Source: Sphagnum compactum (lineage: Eukaryota; Bryophyta; Sphagnopsida; Sphagnales). From it: a DNA stretch of 64,000 bases. Below are positions 1 through 13,444 of the stretch, in pieces. Under the pieces are notes generated by a model. The model was not told where the DNA came from and searched no databases. It saw nothing but the letters and a program-made list of their open reading frames with translations. Positions within the stretch are counted from its first letter, which is position 1. Each line of letters begins with the position of its first letter. The stretch covers positions 16,306,001 to 16,370,000 of the forward strand of contig OZ234498.1 of NCBI GenBank assembly GCA_965153455.1, written 5' to 3'. A program made the position numbers and the translations under genes.

Positions 1-429
1 GCCCTTGTGAGAATTTTCCTTTTTTGTATACATATTCCTTGTTTGCTAAATTTTCCATTCCATGAGTCTTGTCTTGGAACTTTATAAAAGAAAACATAGT
101 GGCCCTTTTTATTTTCTAACTGCAATTTCTTGGAGTTTTTCTGTGGGTGAATTTCTATTTTTTTTACAAATATTTTTTTTCATTACAATGCACATAGTGA
201 AAGTTTATAGTTTTCAACTAAGAATTGGGTATGTGATCTTGACCCAACTCAAGGGGCTTCACCAATTGCATCTACTCCAGTTTCTTCTATTGGAGGTATG
301 TTTTCCAAGATGTTTTTCAATTCTCTTTGCTCTTGGAATATTTTCATTTTTCAATTGGTTTGCTTTGAATTTTCAATTTTGCACAACTAATAAATAACTT
401 CTATGTAGTAATTTTTTAAACCATCACCC

Positions 430-900
430 CTAGTCATTGATGAGTTCATTGTGCATTGCAATTCTTGTAGGTTTGTTGACATGTTCATCATGCATTAGAT
501 TTGTTGTAACTCTTGTTAATTGTCGACATGTTCATTGCACATTACAGTTGTACTTAGTTGTCAATGCATTCGTCACATGCTACATATGCTACATATTTAC
601 TTGATTATCAATGCGTTGATTGCACACTGGACCTATTGTAGCTCTACAAGTTGGGTCATTGACACATTCATGGTGCACTGCACCTACTACAATTAGCTAC
701 TATTCTTGGTCATCAATGTGTTCATTATGTGTTGCAATTGTTGTTAGTTGTTTACACATTACAAATTTTGTAACTTCTGTTAATAATCGACGCATTCATT
801 GCACATTGTAGTTCTTGCTAGCCATTAATGTTCATTTTGCTCTACAATTCTTATTGGTCATCGATGTGTTAATTCATCATGTGTTATATCTTTTCTTGGT
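430..900. repeat. Degenerate AT-rich tandem repeat
   Basis: A loosely repeated unit of about 50-70 bp recurs here. Each unit holds variants of GACATGTTCATTGCACATT followed by a pyrimidine-rich GTTCTTGTTAGTTGTCAATG-like segment. Divergence between units is high, so the period is approximate. No coding frame is supported in 1-1,100. Confidence 0.5.
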
Positions 901-1119
901 TATTAACATGCACAAGTAAAACTCATAATCTTAACATTTTTTTGAATGTTTTTTCTGTAATGGTTTTTATATTTTGTGGAATTCTAGTCTCAAGTTCTAG
1001 TCATCACTCCTTTCAAACTTTTTAAACCTCCAAACAACTTCAAGTTTCGTTGCTTGTTTGGTTAGCAAAATAAGGCAATTGGTAATGTTATTGATAGTAG
1101 CAACCAAGGTGCAATGAGG

Positions 1120-2960
1120 GCTTTGAAAGATAAAGGAAATCAATCATGAATGAGGGAAATTCATCTTAAATTATTTAACATTTGAAGTTGAACTTGAAAA
1201 AAACCTACACAAAATTGAGCTTGAGTGTAAGAAAAGAAAAAAGGCTTATGAATTGAATTTAAAATTTCAAGACTTTGAGGTTGCAAAATTGCAATGGGCA
1301 AAAGTGTTTTGAGTGAAAACATGTTTGTCACACATGTTCAATGCAAGATTTTCACAAAGGTTATGGGCAAGGAAAAACTTTTTATTCCAAAGTTTGATTA
1401 TTTTTATAAACATGTTGGTACAAAAAATTATTTCCCCCATGCCTAGTGTTCCTAAAAGTACATTCTCTTATGTTAAGGATTGTCAACATGTTAAAAATGA
1501 GGTGTTTTATGTTTCCAAGAGTGGGGAAAATGTGTTGGATAGGGTTACCCAAGGTATGACACATGAAGGCTTGAAGAAAGTCATTCAATTTGCCATCATT
1601 TTCTACCAACTCCAGAAAAGGAAAACCCATCTTGAATATGAAAGCATGAAAGGCTTGTTGCATTTCTTTCAAGTGAATTTTTTTTCGCAAAAGCATTGGT
1701 GTGACAATGTTGGTTAGTCCATGGCTGAAATAATACATGACATTGTCAAGGTAATCACTACAAAAGCTATGAAAATAACAAATTATATTCGATCTCTTGT
1801 GATGAAATGACAAGTGTTGATAATCATAGTTGGCTATCCTGACAAACATATGTCATTGATGATTGGTCCAAAATTCCAATTATGGTCTCCCTACAAAGGT
1901 GATTGAAAGGAGCTAATTTTGGAAATTTCACTAGAATTATCATTTAAACATTGTTTGATTGCTAGTAGTTTAACAAGTGAAACATTGTCTTCTACGCTCA
2001 TTTGTTTTGGAGGTGACAATGTGAGTGTTTTTCAAGGTGCTATGATTGGAGTTACATGGCAAATTCAAATGGATTATGTTCCTCACATGTAAGGCATCCA
2101 TTGCATGGCCCATTGAATTAATCTTGCCATGTAAACTTTGTCTAAACTAAACATGGTTTGTAAGTTGGAAAACTTATTTCAAACCCTATATGCATATTTC
2201 AATAAAAGCCCAAATAGTTGAAACTATTAAAGCAAGCTTGCTAAGATCATGGAAACTTAAGGTAATAAGTTATTGAAGAATATTAAAACAAGGTGGATTT
2301 CTATGTTAAAACCTACAAAAAAGGTGATGAGTGAATACCACACTTTGGTGGTCAAGACGGTTATGGATTTGCTAACAACAATTCTACCATGGTGAACTTT
2401 GACCTTCTGTGTGATATTGTGGTCTTCTCCCGGTCTTTATGGGCTTGCAATCTTGCTACCATTGTTGGAGGAGGTGAACAACTTGATGAAGTCGGCCCAA
2501 GCTTGAGATGTTTTTGTTGTTGATTATGTGGCAACAATCAAGCTTTGTTTTCACATTTGGTGGACCTTGACACTACTTTCAAGTTTGATGTGTTTTATTC
2601 CTTCAAGTTTTTGGTGAGTTCCTCCCAAGACCTCTTCATCATGAAGAGGATACTAAAATTGAATATGGAACACTTAGCCTTTGATTATAATGGACAACAC
2701 ATTTGGGCAAAACATCTAGTGCAACTAACATGGGTTGTTAGTTTTATGATTACAGAGGTGCACATTCAAGTTGTGGAAATGGTGAAAAATTAGTTGAAAG
2801 AGGCAATTGAATTTCTAATTTTAGAGTTACAATCCTACTTTCCTTCACATGAAATTATGGAAGCTTTGGGGGTGGTTTTTCCTCGATATTAAATTATGGC
2901 ATACTATGAAAAATCCTTCAAAAGACACCTTAATGTGATTAAATCTTAATATTGTTAACC
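1120..2960 (+). pseudogene. Decayed hAT-like (BED/DUF4371-type) transposase
   Basis: Conceptual translation in shifting frames gives an ordered series of blocks I recognise from a plant family of hAT-like zinc-finger transposases: KHWCDNVGW and MAEIIHDIV (about 1,690-1,745), GGDNVSVFQGA (about 2,010-2,045), GIHCMAH (about 2,095), a KLENLFQTLYAYFNKSP-like block (about 2,165-2,215), KTRWISML (about 2,285-2,310), MSEYHTLVVK (about 2,330) and LGVVFP (about 2,868-2,885). Many stops and indels separate them, so this is a dead copy. The best-preserved piece is 1,313-1,717. No BED finger, terminal inverted repeat or target duplication was found. The family call rests on block order and spacing from memory. 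It could be a decayed domesticated derivative rather than a former autonomous transposon. Confidence 0.7.
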
Positions 2961-2969
2961 TAAGAGGAT

Positions 2970-4100
2970 TGGGCTTGATTAAACCTTGGTGCAAGAGGTC
3001 TTATCTTTAGATTTGCATATGTCATTCTTCAAATTAATAATGAAAAGTATTGTTATATTAACCATGGGTCTTCCTTACACTATGAATCCTATGATTTGAC
3101 TTTGGAAATCTCTAGCTTTGTCACAAGCAATTGCACATAAGATGCTAAGATATGTGAAGTTGGCAAAATTTGTTATGGTCCAAGTGATTGGTTTTGTTGA
3201 GGACGAAAGATGATTCAATAATTTGAATTTTATCAAATCTAAGTTTTGTAATCAATTGACAACACATTTCGAGCTTGTGTTTTAGATGTTTGTTCAACAA
3301 TTTTATAAACGAAATTTTTTTCCATACCTTTAGGCAATTGTAGCTTGGAAGGAGATGTGAACTCAATATGGTTTTGATGCATAATTTTTGTTTGGGTAAG
3401 TTGAGGTTTTATTTTTTGCCATTTTCCCTTTGGTTTCCATGGTTTAAGCAAGGTTGATGTGATGTGTATGATTCTCACATTAAAATTTTGTTTACGTAAC
3501 TAGTGGTAGGAAGGTACTAAACACTAACAAGTTCAAGTGTTGTCTAGTCGACTAACTTTTTCTTACTTTTATTAACTTGGGCATTATATGTGATGATTAA
3601 TTGATGAAAAAAATGAATTGATTTTATGGAAATTAAGTTTCATTCAAATGAAAATATTAAATGGCATCATTGCATGCAATTTGCATTGAATTGAATTCAA
3701 ATAAATTGAATGGAATTTTAATTCAATTGAGAAGAAATGGGATGCAAATCGGTGAAAAAATATTGAAAATTTATTTATGAATATGATGTTTTTAAAAAGT
3801 TCTTAAAAAAACACATATTCAAAAGAACATTTTTCCATGCTTTTTACTTGAGATTGGACTGAGGAGGAACAATTCAAATGATGGTTTACAATTATAGTAT
3901 AGTGCCCAACATGAATGTAGATTTTTTTTATTGTACCCACACAATGATTAATGGTTTTTAAAAAATTCAATGTTTAGAATCCCCCTTATAGCCCCAAGGT
4001 CCTAGGTTCAAACTTTTTCCTAAATTTTGTTTTTCATCCATGAACAAAATGGATGCAAATAAATTCCCCTTCAATAATTTTTTAAAATTAGTTGCCCAAT
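2970..4100. other. AT-rich intergenic DNA, no gene seen
   Basis: The stretch is strongly A+T rich with short antisense open frames (3,145-3,478) that overlap each other and show no family motif. I see no RNA gene, no complete transposon end and no conserved coding block. Confidence 0.5.
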
Positions 4101-4109
4101 AACAATTTT

Positions 4110-5260
4110 TTTGAAGAAAACCATGTTCCCAAGGGAGCAAGAGCTTAAGTTGCCTTGGGGAACAATCATGTTTTCGAGGGAAAAAAAAATTTAAATTGAT
4201 CCCCTAGGAACAACCATGTTCCCAAAGGATCAAGGCTTAAGTTGCCCTAGGGGGCAACCATGTTTTTGGGGGTAAAAAAATTCCTTCTCCTTGGGGACAT
4301 GATTGTTCCCCATGAAAAAAAAAGGTTTAAGTTGTTCCTCAAAGCAACTTAAACTCCTTCTCCCAAAGGACATGATTGTTCCCCATGGAAAAAAAGGTTT
4401 AAGTTGTTCCTCGAAGCAACTTAAACTCTTTCTCCCCAAGGACATGATTGTTCCCCCCAAAAAAAAGGTTTAAGTTGCCCCAGAAAACATATGTGCTGAA
4501 TTGTTTTGCATTCATGGTCATTTCATGTTTGTTTTTATATAGGCTTGTGACCCTATCATTGGAAAGGTTTGGAGGAGAACTACAATTTTATAATTGAAAA
4601 CACTTTAACCAAAATTTATATGCAAAAGTTAGGATCACACAAAGTTTCGGACACATTTATTCCACTGGGAACATAGTTGGTCCTTGGGAGAACACAATTT
4701 AAATTGTTCCTTTGGCCATATGGTTGGCGCCAAGGAGAAACGGGCCTCATGTCCCCAAGGAAAAGGAATTTAAATTGCCACAAAATTAACAAAAACCTTT
4801 TTTTCCTCAAGGAATAATCATGTCCATGGGGAGAAGGAGCTTAAGTTGCCCCAAGGAGCAACCACATGCCCAGAAGAGCAAAGGCTTAAAATGCATGGGG
4901 GAGCAACCATGTTCTTCAAGGAACAAATTTTGTTTGATCGTAACTTTTGCATATGAATTATGATTGAAATGTTTCCTATTACAAAGTTGTAACTCTCATT
5001 AAAACCTTTCCAATGATAGGTCACAAGACAATATAAACACAAACATGAAATAGTTATGATTTGTAAAAAGGTTTGAAAAATAAGTTTTCTCGGGGAGCTT
5101 CAACCTAACCCTGGGGAAAGTACATTGTTCCTTAGGGAAGGTGCCTTTCTCCCCAAGGAACTTGGGCCCTTCCCCAAGGAAAATTGTTTTTTGATTCCAT
5201 GAGGAACTTGCTTGGGACTGACACTTTATTTATTTATTCCCTAGGGAAGTTACTTCTTAA
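4110..5260. repeat. Degenerate minisatellite with foldback units
   Basis: A motif of about 40-60 bp, built from TTTAAGTTG, CCCCAAGGA and GGGAACAACCATGTTCCC-like segments, recurs many times. Some units are inverted relative to others (GACATGATTGTTCCCC against GGGGAACAATCATGTT). One pair near 4,290-4,460 is almost identical over about 80 bp. The open frames in it are by-products of the repeat. An interruption of more ordinary sequence lies at about 4,490-4,650. Confidence 0.6.
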
Positions 5261-5269
5261 GGGCAACCA

Positions 5270-7850
5270 ACTTAAAAAAGACTAATTAAAAGTTCTATGG
5301 ATTTTTTCATCCATTTCATTTGTTGAAAAAAAGATTGAACCTTGTACCTTTGGGCTGAAAGGAGGATTTTAACCATTATATTCTAACCACTATATCACTT
5401 TTTTTTTTAAACCTATTGTGTAAGAAATATATTTACAACATTAATCATTGTGTACATATAACATTTTTGAAAATCGATTTTTTTCATGGTGGGCCAATAA
5501 TGTACTACAAATGCGTCGAACCCAATGTCACATTTAACAGTTGCTACTATTTAGTGTTTGCCAATCTTCTAAAGTTGGAATACCTAAACCAATTCTAATG
5601 CTCTAATGAATCATTGTCACTGGAATTGCACTAAGCATTTCTCTTTTTTTCATGTGGAAGAAAGTACATTTGTATACACATAACTGAGCATGTTGTAGAT
5701 TTACATTACAGTAGTAGGGAAGTTGGATGTGGAATATAACTCTAGTTAGGATATCCAATTAGGAAGAGACATGTCATTGTGACGGCACCCTAAAAGCTGG
5801 TTATAAAATTATGGCCAGGATTTTACAGTGTAGTAGGGCTCTTCCCTTCAATCATAACCTAGTTCCAACCAATCAACTGAGAGATTAGGTAGCAACTTCA
5901 AGGTACTGCAAGGTACTCTCTTTTGCAGCTGTTGGTAAAGAACTTTCTCACTTTCTCAGAATTTCTGTCGCTTCTGGACATTTTCAACAAGAATCTCACA
6001 CAAATCTAGCGTTAGTGATCAACAGCCAGCTGTGAGAAACTACCACCTATTTCCAACAACAAAACTCAGACAATTTGCTCGATGGCCAACTGTAAGTAAA
6101 ATACTACCTATTCACTAACTCTAGAATCCAGACTTTCACATTTTTATGTGTTTCATGTGATGATGAGGAGGGGCAAGAGCCGAAGAACAAGTAACCTAAT
6201 ATGCTCCCTTCCTGATCCAACAACAAACTCAAACAACCCAAGACTGTAAGTTTTAAGTAACTACAAGACTCCTGTGAAAATGTAAAGAGGAAACATATGC
6301 CCCTGTGGTACATTGGGAGTATCAATCAGAAGAAGAAGTCACAAGGACCTCATCATTCCAGTTCTAAAAGGATGATTCCACTTTATTCCCAGACTGTACA
6401 ACCTTTGCAGACCACAGGGATCTTAATGAAAGCAAGATATTGCCCTCTGGTGGTAGTGGATTTCACATTTCAGCCAATGCACATCTTTCCTTACATACCC
6501 AACAAAATTTCAATGTACAGGTCCCTAGAACGTAAGAAGATTCTTGAACGTGTACTACAAATGGAGTTCATAAAGGCTCCTTCCATGGAGATTTGGTAGA
6601 ACTGAGCATTGTCTACAGAAGAAAAACAAGGTCCTGAACCCCCGCCCCCGCAATTTCTGTAGAAGAATCCGTGATAAACAAGGAAAAAGGAGCAGCGCAC
6701 CCACAAGTTTCCACCTAAAGAGACTAGCGTTGTGAAGAAGAAAGCCTGCGGTTGCAAGCTTTATTCACTTCTGCCGGACTTTTACTGCAAATACATTTCT
6801 TGCTAGAGCAAACAGGGATGAATCTTTTGCAAGTAGCTATGGATGCACGATTAGTGCTCCCTTGGTTCCGACGACAATGTCCATGACAAGATATATAAGT
6901 GCGATGTAGAGCGGAAACCAATAGACCACAAGGAGAAAAGGAAATTCAAGAACATGGATGTTGCACTAAATATTGCCATATTACAGGAGTGCAAGACACC
7001 AACATCACACAATGCAAGCCAAGGCCCAAAAGCAAGAGAACACAACAGTAAGACTTCACGGAAACCACAGCAACGCAAACAACCTTACAGGCCCAACGAG
7101 CACGTCCAGCAATCATGGTCGGGAACTGTTGCTTGCTCGTACTGAAGACGGCGACATTTACCAGACAGAAGCGAGAGCTGAAAAGAACAAGCGCCCGTCA
7201 CTTAAAAGCACATGATCGTAAGGGGAAAGTGCAGCCGTTCAATCCATGGCTACAACATGATTTGTCTTATTAAAAAAGATCTTATCACAAGCACATTGTC
7301 AAGCACGATGTAGTTATTGCTGACAAAAATCTGTACACAATGAATGAATACTTTAGATCTACTGAGAAAGCAAACCGCGGTGAAAGAGATCGGAAACTGA
7401 CACAAACGTTAAAGGTTCTAGTGTCACAGTAGAAAAGTAAAACAGTCCGCGTGCAGGCATCGCTGTCGACAAAAAGGAAACTCTCAAGAAGGAAAGAGTG
7501 GGCTCATCATCCCAGGTGCATTATAACCGTCCTTGTCTCGTTGAAGAGGACGCAGAAAGACATGAACTCGGGCTCCAAGCACCAGCCAGAAGGCGAACCA
7601 CCTTATTCCAGAACAACACGTCTTCCGAACTCTTGAGAAACACCCTCCTCGTCCCCACTCTGCTTCAACCAACTGCATTCGACATCAAAGCGAGAGCACA
7701 AATAAGCCCGTGACGGTAGTTCTCGTTCTTCGCTGCCGCCATATACTAAGTAACCAAAAAGAAACGAACTCCTCTAATGCTTCGCAAACACAAATGTGCT
7801 TTCCACCACCTTCCACCAACATCGTCGTCGAACGCGTTCCATTCCTTCCC
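5270..7850. other. Mixed single-copy-looking DNA downstream of the AGP gene
   Basis: From about 5,900 the base composition becomes more balanced and G+C richer than the AT-rich DNA to the left. Short frames at 6,297-6,599 and 6,491-7,713 overlap on both strands and show no family motif, so I do not call them. The right part (about 7,250-7,851) lies just 3' of the arabinogalactan-peptide stop and probably contains its 3' UTR. No clean AATAAA was found on the minus strand. Confidence 0.4.
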
Positions 7851-7851
7851 T

Positions 7852-8049
7852 CTATAACCAAGCAAATCCAGCAACGAAAGCAAGCGCACTTAAGACCAAT
7901 CCCGCCATCATCGAAGCTTCAGAGCTGGGCGCACTTCCTGTGGTCGGTGCAGGGCTGGGCGCCTCCGCGGCAATTACCACATGGCACTGCATGATCAGGG
8001 CGATGAACATCACCACCATGACGGCTGCTACTGCGCTCTTGCAGGCCAT
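7852..8049 (-). CDS. Arabinogalactan peptide (GPI-anchored AGP)
   Basis: A 65-residue secretory peptide with the full architecture of plant AG peptides. It has an N-terminal signal peptide beginning MACKSAVAAV with a long hydrophobic core, likely cleaved after VIAA. A very short mature part, EAPSPAPTTGSAPSSE, carries the Ala-Pro/Ser-Pro/Thr-Pro glycomodules where prolines are hydroxylated and arabinogalactan is attached. A C-terminal hydrophobic tail (about MMAGLVLSALAFVAG) is typical of a GPI-anchor signal. The mature product would sit on the outer plasma membrane or cell wall. I chose the ATG at 8,049 because the signal peptide starts there and the context GAAGAAATGG is favourable; an upstream in-frame ATG at 8,112 would put extra polar residues ahead of it. 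A GTAAGT donor at 8,334 and a TTTAG acceptor at 8,099 on the minus strand could bound a 5' UTR intron. The gene appears intact. Confidence 0.85.
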   Translation of the reverse strand: MACKSAVAAVMVVMFIALIMQCHVVIAAEAPSPAPTTGSAPSSEASMMAGLVLSALAFVAGFAWL

Positions 8050-8779
8050 TTCTTCTTGCGAGCTTCCGAACCCTTGGAGGGTTCTTGCACACAGATGACT
8101 AAATACACACAACTCTCAACCGTCGAGTTAGCACACACAAAAACAAACCTGAATACTGTCGGAGTGCTCGACCCCAAAAATTGAAAGCAGAAACACAATG
8201 CAGATAACAGCGATGAAACTTAGAGATCAGAATCTGATTTACAACGGAGCTCGACTGAGGTAGGAAATATAAACACGAGAAAGACTTGCGAGAGCGATAT
8301 TGCAGAATGACGAAGAGCTCCCTACCTTACTTACTGCCTTGTAATGATCGTCCGGCGGACGGTTGCAGAAACAGACGAAAAGCTGACTGTCGCCGCTGCG
8401 GTCGGTAGAACCGAACTCTGACACTTGGCAGTGGACACAGGCTCGTTACGTTTCCTCCACGGCTACAAAGGCAGGCACCCGACCTAGCGCTTCACTCCAC
8501 ACAATAGCAGTACTGAGATCGCCACTGGACACTCCTAGACCGGGCGGTTGGTGAGATGACCGTTGTGCAAATGATGGGCCCATCTGTCAGAGAGCTTGTT
8601 AGGTGCTTCGAGACAAGTAGCCTAGTGGCAAACCAACTTTTGGCGACCACGCTTTTGCTACCGTTTGCTGCTCGGCGCACTCTAATGGCTGTACTCGCCC
8701 GGAATCTCTTCTAGCGCCCAACTTACCAGAGGCAAATTAGGCTGCATCACGATGGATACAAAAAGGGTGGCAGTCCCTA

Positions 8780-9720
8780 CATTCTTGTCAACCTTTTGGG
8801 GGTGTTTTTTTTTTCCTCTCTGACCATACTACCCTTCAACCTAGTCATCCTAATTCCCTAGCTACCCTACTGACCTAGCTACATTCTTGACTTACATCTT
8901 GGCTCTACCTACCAACCCCTTACTTACTTACTCTTTCTTTTTTTATGACTAAATCTCTCTCTTGGTTAAACCTTTGTTTTTTGACATAACTTCTAACTCT
9001 TCTTAACGAAACCTCCTCCATCTCTTCATTGTTAAACTTCTACATGTTGTTGACAAAATCTCTATATCTTTTTTGTTAAATGTTTATCTCTTGTCAAAAC
9101 TTCTATCTTTTCATAGCAAAACCTTTACTTTTTAACAAAACCTTTTTTCTTGAACTGAACCTTTACCTTTTGGCAAAAATTTTAACTTTTCTCAGCTAAG
9201 CCTATATATCTTGACAAAACTTCCATTTCTTCATGGTTAACCCACTACACATTGGCAAAGTTCTTTTTTTTTACTAAATTTTTCTCTCTTGGCAAAACCT
9301 TGAGTTCTTTTTAGCTAATTTTTTACCTTTCAATAAAACTTCTATCTTTTTTGGCTAAACCTCTACCAATTGGAAAATCTTTTAATTCTTCCTCACTAAA
9401 CTTTTACTTCTTAACAAAACTTTTATCTTTTTTAAATTAAATTTTTACCTCTATTTCTTCATAATTAAACTTATATCTATTAACAAAATCTTTATCTTTT
9501 GACAAAACTTTTATATTTTCTTGAATTAACAAAATATTTTAACAAATCTTTTTGGCTATCCTATTTACCTTGTTATTTTATTGACCTAGTTACATTATTG
9601 ATCTAATTTGTTTTTTATTTGTGTACATACCTACCTGCCTAACCACCAACCTACCTACATATCTATTTATTTATCTACCCACCCACTCACTTCTTCACCT
9701 ACCTACTTATCAGATACATG
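8780..9720. repeat. Pyrimidine-rich degenerate tandem repeat
   Basis: A unit of roughly 35-45 bp of the type CTTGACAAAACTTCTATCTT plus TTTTGGCTAAACCTCTAC repeats with strong divergence to about 9,560. It is followed by a CCTACCTACCTAT-like simple run (9,620-9,710). There is no coding potential. It starts directly at the edge of the G+C-richer AGP island. Confidence 0.6.
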
Positions 9721-12700
9721 ATAATAATCTTCCAATGTATGATATATAAATATTAAGGTATTGTAGTAAGTGAACTAACAACCATTTTGATCATATTTGA
9801 CCCCTTGATGTCAATAAACGATAACCCTAAATATGGGTATTGCACATTCAATCAACTTTTGTGACCCACACATAAGTATTACATTTTTTTATAGTTATTT
9901 TTAGAAGCGAAAATAATTCAAGATCTAATCACAAAATATAATACCCACATATGAAAACAATGTCACATCAAATACAATATACCTCAATAATTATTAAATA
10001 TTTCGTGACCAAAATGCAAGCATTTTTTTTTTTTTTGGATTCCTATTCTTTTTTAAATTATTATTTTAATGTTTCCCCCTTTTTTGACATTTTTATTTTT
10101 CTAATTTCCTTTTTATTTTCTCCTTCTAATGTTTTTAAATTTTTCTTGTTTTAAATTATTTTCTTATATTTTTTATCATGATTTCCCTCTAATTTCGAAT
10201 TTTTTATTGTCGCCATTTTTTTCATTGAGCATGCATATTTTATGCCCAACATTCGGTATCAAAGAAACCATCCAAAAAAATCAGCCAGCATTTTATGCTT
10301 CAAATGTGGGTATTGCAAAATCAATTTTTAAAAAACTAATGTTTATTTTATGACCCCTATGCAAGTATTTCACATTGAATTTCATGTTTCTAAAATTCTT
10401 TTAATGTAATAATACAACATTGCAATATGTTTCAAACTTGTATTTTTAGGAGAATTTTAACAAAGTACTCATACAATGCTCACATTCAAGGCATGCAAAC
10501 ATAATACAAACATGAGGTTATAATTGCAATAAGGCAAAACTTGTATGTATTGATGCAAATATCACATTTAGCAAAACTCTTTAAAATGTTCCAAAAACTA
10601 AAAAACATGAATTCCATGCCAGTGTTCATGCCAAAGAGACCTAAGTAAGATATGCATGCTATCCCTTTCTAAAATTATTTTCATTAGCCACCATGTCATG
10701 TGTTTGTCAAAGTTCTTGTTGTTGTAACCACCTTAATAACATGTTGATGAATGTAAAGTTGACAGTGATACAATTGGAGTTGATTGACATTGGTTACAAA
10801 TTGGTATTTCATAGTTACCCAAAGTCTACATCAAACACATGATACACATTAATATGCAAGTTTGAAAAATGTAAACCAAACCCAAAAAAATTACATTGGT
10901 ATGAACATATATCATCCATTGAATGTTTTAATAAAGAAAAATTGAAAATAAATTGAAAACAAAATAAAAATAGGACAAACATAAGAACAGAAACAAAAAT
11001 ACTAATTTTTTTGGCATTTTAAGAAAATTGAAAAATTGAAAAAATAGGGCAAAAAAACCCCAAAAAATCTTTTTATTCTTAAAATAATATATATAAGGAA
11101 AACAAAGAAATTAAAAAAAACAAAAACTAGAATTCTTCTTCTTGAATTAAAAAAATAAGAAACAAATCTTTAAGTAAACACAAACAAAAGGAAAAGAAAA
11201 CAAACTTTTTTTCTGGAATTTTGAAAAAAGAAAACTAGAAAAACAAGGAAAAAAAAATGTTGTCCTCTTCTAATTTCTTTTCTTTTCTTTTCATCCTCTA
11301 TCTTTTTAAAATTTTCATTCCTTTCTATTTTATTCCTTTGTCTTCTTCTCTTTCTTTTTGCCTTTGCTCCAGTTTCACAAACTAAAACCAAAAAAGACAA
11401 GGAAAGGGTAGAAGCATATCTGGCATGATATGCATAACTAATGACGATGCAACAAGTAATGGCAGCAAGTGCAATGATGTGATGAAAAAAAAGTTTGAAA
11501 AAAAGAAGAAAAAAAGAAAAAGAAGGAGATGATGAAGAAGTTGTAGCAATACATAAAAAGAAAAAAACTCAAGATGAAAAAAAACTGAAATAACAACAAA
11601 AATGAAAGAGAAAAAATGATAAGAAAAAAAATCTATAGCACCAACAAAAAAAACCTACAACAACAATGGAAAAGAAGAAGTCAATGGTGGAAAAGAAGAA
11701 GAACAAAAAGAATAAATAGGAGAAGAAAAAGGAAGAAGAGGGAAAAAAAAAAAAGGCCATGAAAATTTTGAAATTTAAGGGAAGGGTGAACCAATGAAAA
11801 GAAAAAAAGCCCACCTCGATGTTTGGTTTGGTTTAGGCTAAATGGTTTCGGTTCATCCCAAAACAGCCAAAACAACTTCATCCACAACTGGTGCATTGGT
11901 GGGTGCTGGGTCATAGTAGCCATCGAAGGGGCATGTTCCTTATCATACCTTTTCATCTGTGAAGGGAAGGTGTTTCGAAAAATGTAGTACTGCATTACAC
12001 TCTTTCCATTGTTTTGTTTATCAAAATGCCCACCTCCCTATTTTTTCCCATTTACAAGAAAAAACCTGCTAAGATACCCAAGGTTGAGAGGTATGCGACC
12101 CTGTAAAAATATTTCTCACATTCAAGTTTAGTTACCATTTACTTTTTTTTCAACTCTGCCCATAAAACTAAAATTGGGATTGCAAATTGGTAGGAAACTA
12201 TTAATAGTAATGCACCTAGACCAATTAAACTATATAGCCAATTACTAGTAAGGAGGGTACTGCTCATCATCGAACACATGTTTATCATTAAACACTTTCC
12301 AATATTTTCCTAGTTCTTTAGCCAAATTGAGTGATTTTTGTGTCATTGGATGCGCAAACTGCAGGGCTACAAATGTTCTTTGAGCAGCAGATTTAAAGGA
12401 ACAACGCAGAAAACACAAGAGGATGAATGACAGTTGTTTCAAATTTTTTGAAAAATAGCTTTAGACCCTTCTCTAGTTCCATCACCATATCTGTCTCATT
12501 TTGAATAAGTTTTGAGTGATTAAAAACCTGATGGGTGCACGAATTGGGGTTCTACAAAACTTCTTTGCATTCCAAAGGCAAAGATGCAACAATCAAACAT
12601 CTTAAGCTCGAAATCCTAATCTGTTTTTATTCACCCATCACCAAACATTGAACCCCCTTACATCAAACACCCCATGTCTTGCACATTCAATGTAGTGGAT

Positions 12701-13440
12701 TTACTAATTTGAATGAAAGTCATGGGAGCAAAATTTTGTTCTAAGCCATGTTGTTGTAGCAAAAAATGTGATCAGGTGCCACCAATGGATGCAGCTTGGT
12801 GCCAGCAGGGGGTAAGTCTTCATGTTTGAGGGAGCAAGGCCTAGGAAAGTTACTCAATGTTAGCGAGAGTGTAGAGGTGTGAATATGTATTGATGACAAA
12901 CCCATGAGGGCTGTGACAACCCTGTTGGTTATAGACATTATTTGTTGAGAACATGAGAAGTAAAAGCATGGTTTTAAAGAACCCTTTTGCTTATTTAGTT
13001 CTGATGGCTACTGTACAGGTAATATGATTGTGTACACTGTTTGTAGTTAAGTTTAAAAATTTTAAGCTGCACCATTATGCTAACAGTGTGTACAATTGAG
13101 CAGAATCTGGTTGCAACATAACCAGATCTACATTCATTCAACACTGGCTAAATAGCTCTAGTTACCAAAAGTTTGTACTGGCTGCAGGCATCCAAATTAC
13201 ATAAACATAAACATTTGATCAAATGTCCCCCACACTGAGTAATCTTTAAGCCACATGTGTTGAAAATTTGGAAGGGAAAATTGTTAGTAGTCTCTCAGAG
13301 ACTGCCTTATGAGCTATTCTTTCATAGAGGATAAAACTACATGACCCGGAATTTTTGCAATTCTAAAAAGTAAATCATTAGTGCTTAAAACAGCCCTGGT
13401 TGGGAATTGCAAGTGGGAGGGCCAAATAGCAGGTAACTAC
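9720..13440. other. AT-rich and purine-rich DNA, no gene seen
   Basis: This holds AT-rich unique-looking sequence, an oligo-T/oligo-A zone (10,020-11,160) and a strongly purine-biased tract (about 11,420-11,760) that creates Lys/Glu-rich or Phe/Ser-rich frames. A short motif of the form GGTGGGTGCTGG plus TCA..GTGGCC occurs near 11,895 and again near 16,230 and, inverted, near 15,680. It may be a remnant of one dispersed repeat. No family-level coding motif was recognised. Confidence 0.45.
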
Positions 13441-13444
13441 AACT

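Noticed and set aside
11170-11995. Lys/Glu-rich and Phe/Ser-rich frames as proteins
   Set aside because: Pure composition effect of a purine-biased strand; overlapping frames on both strands are equally open.
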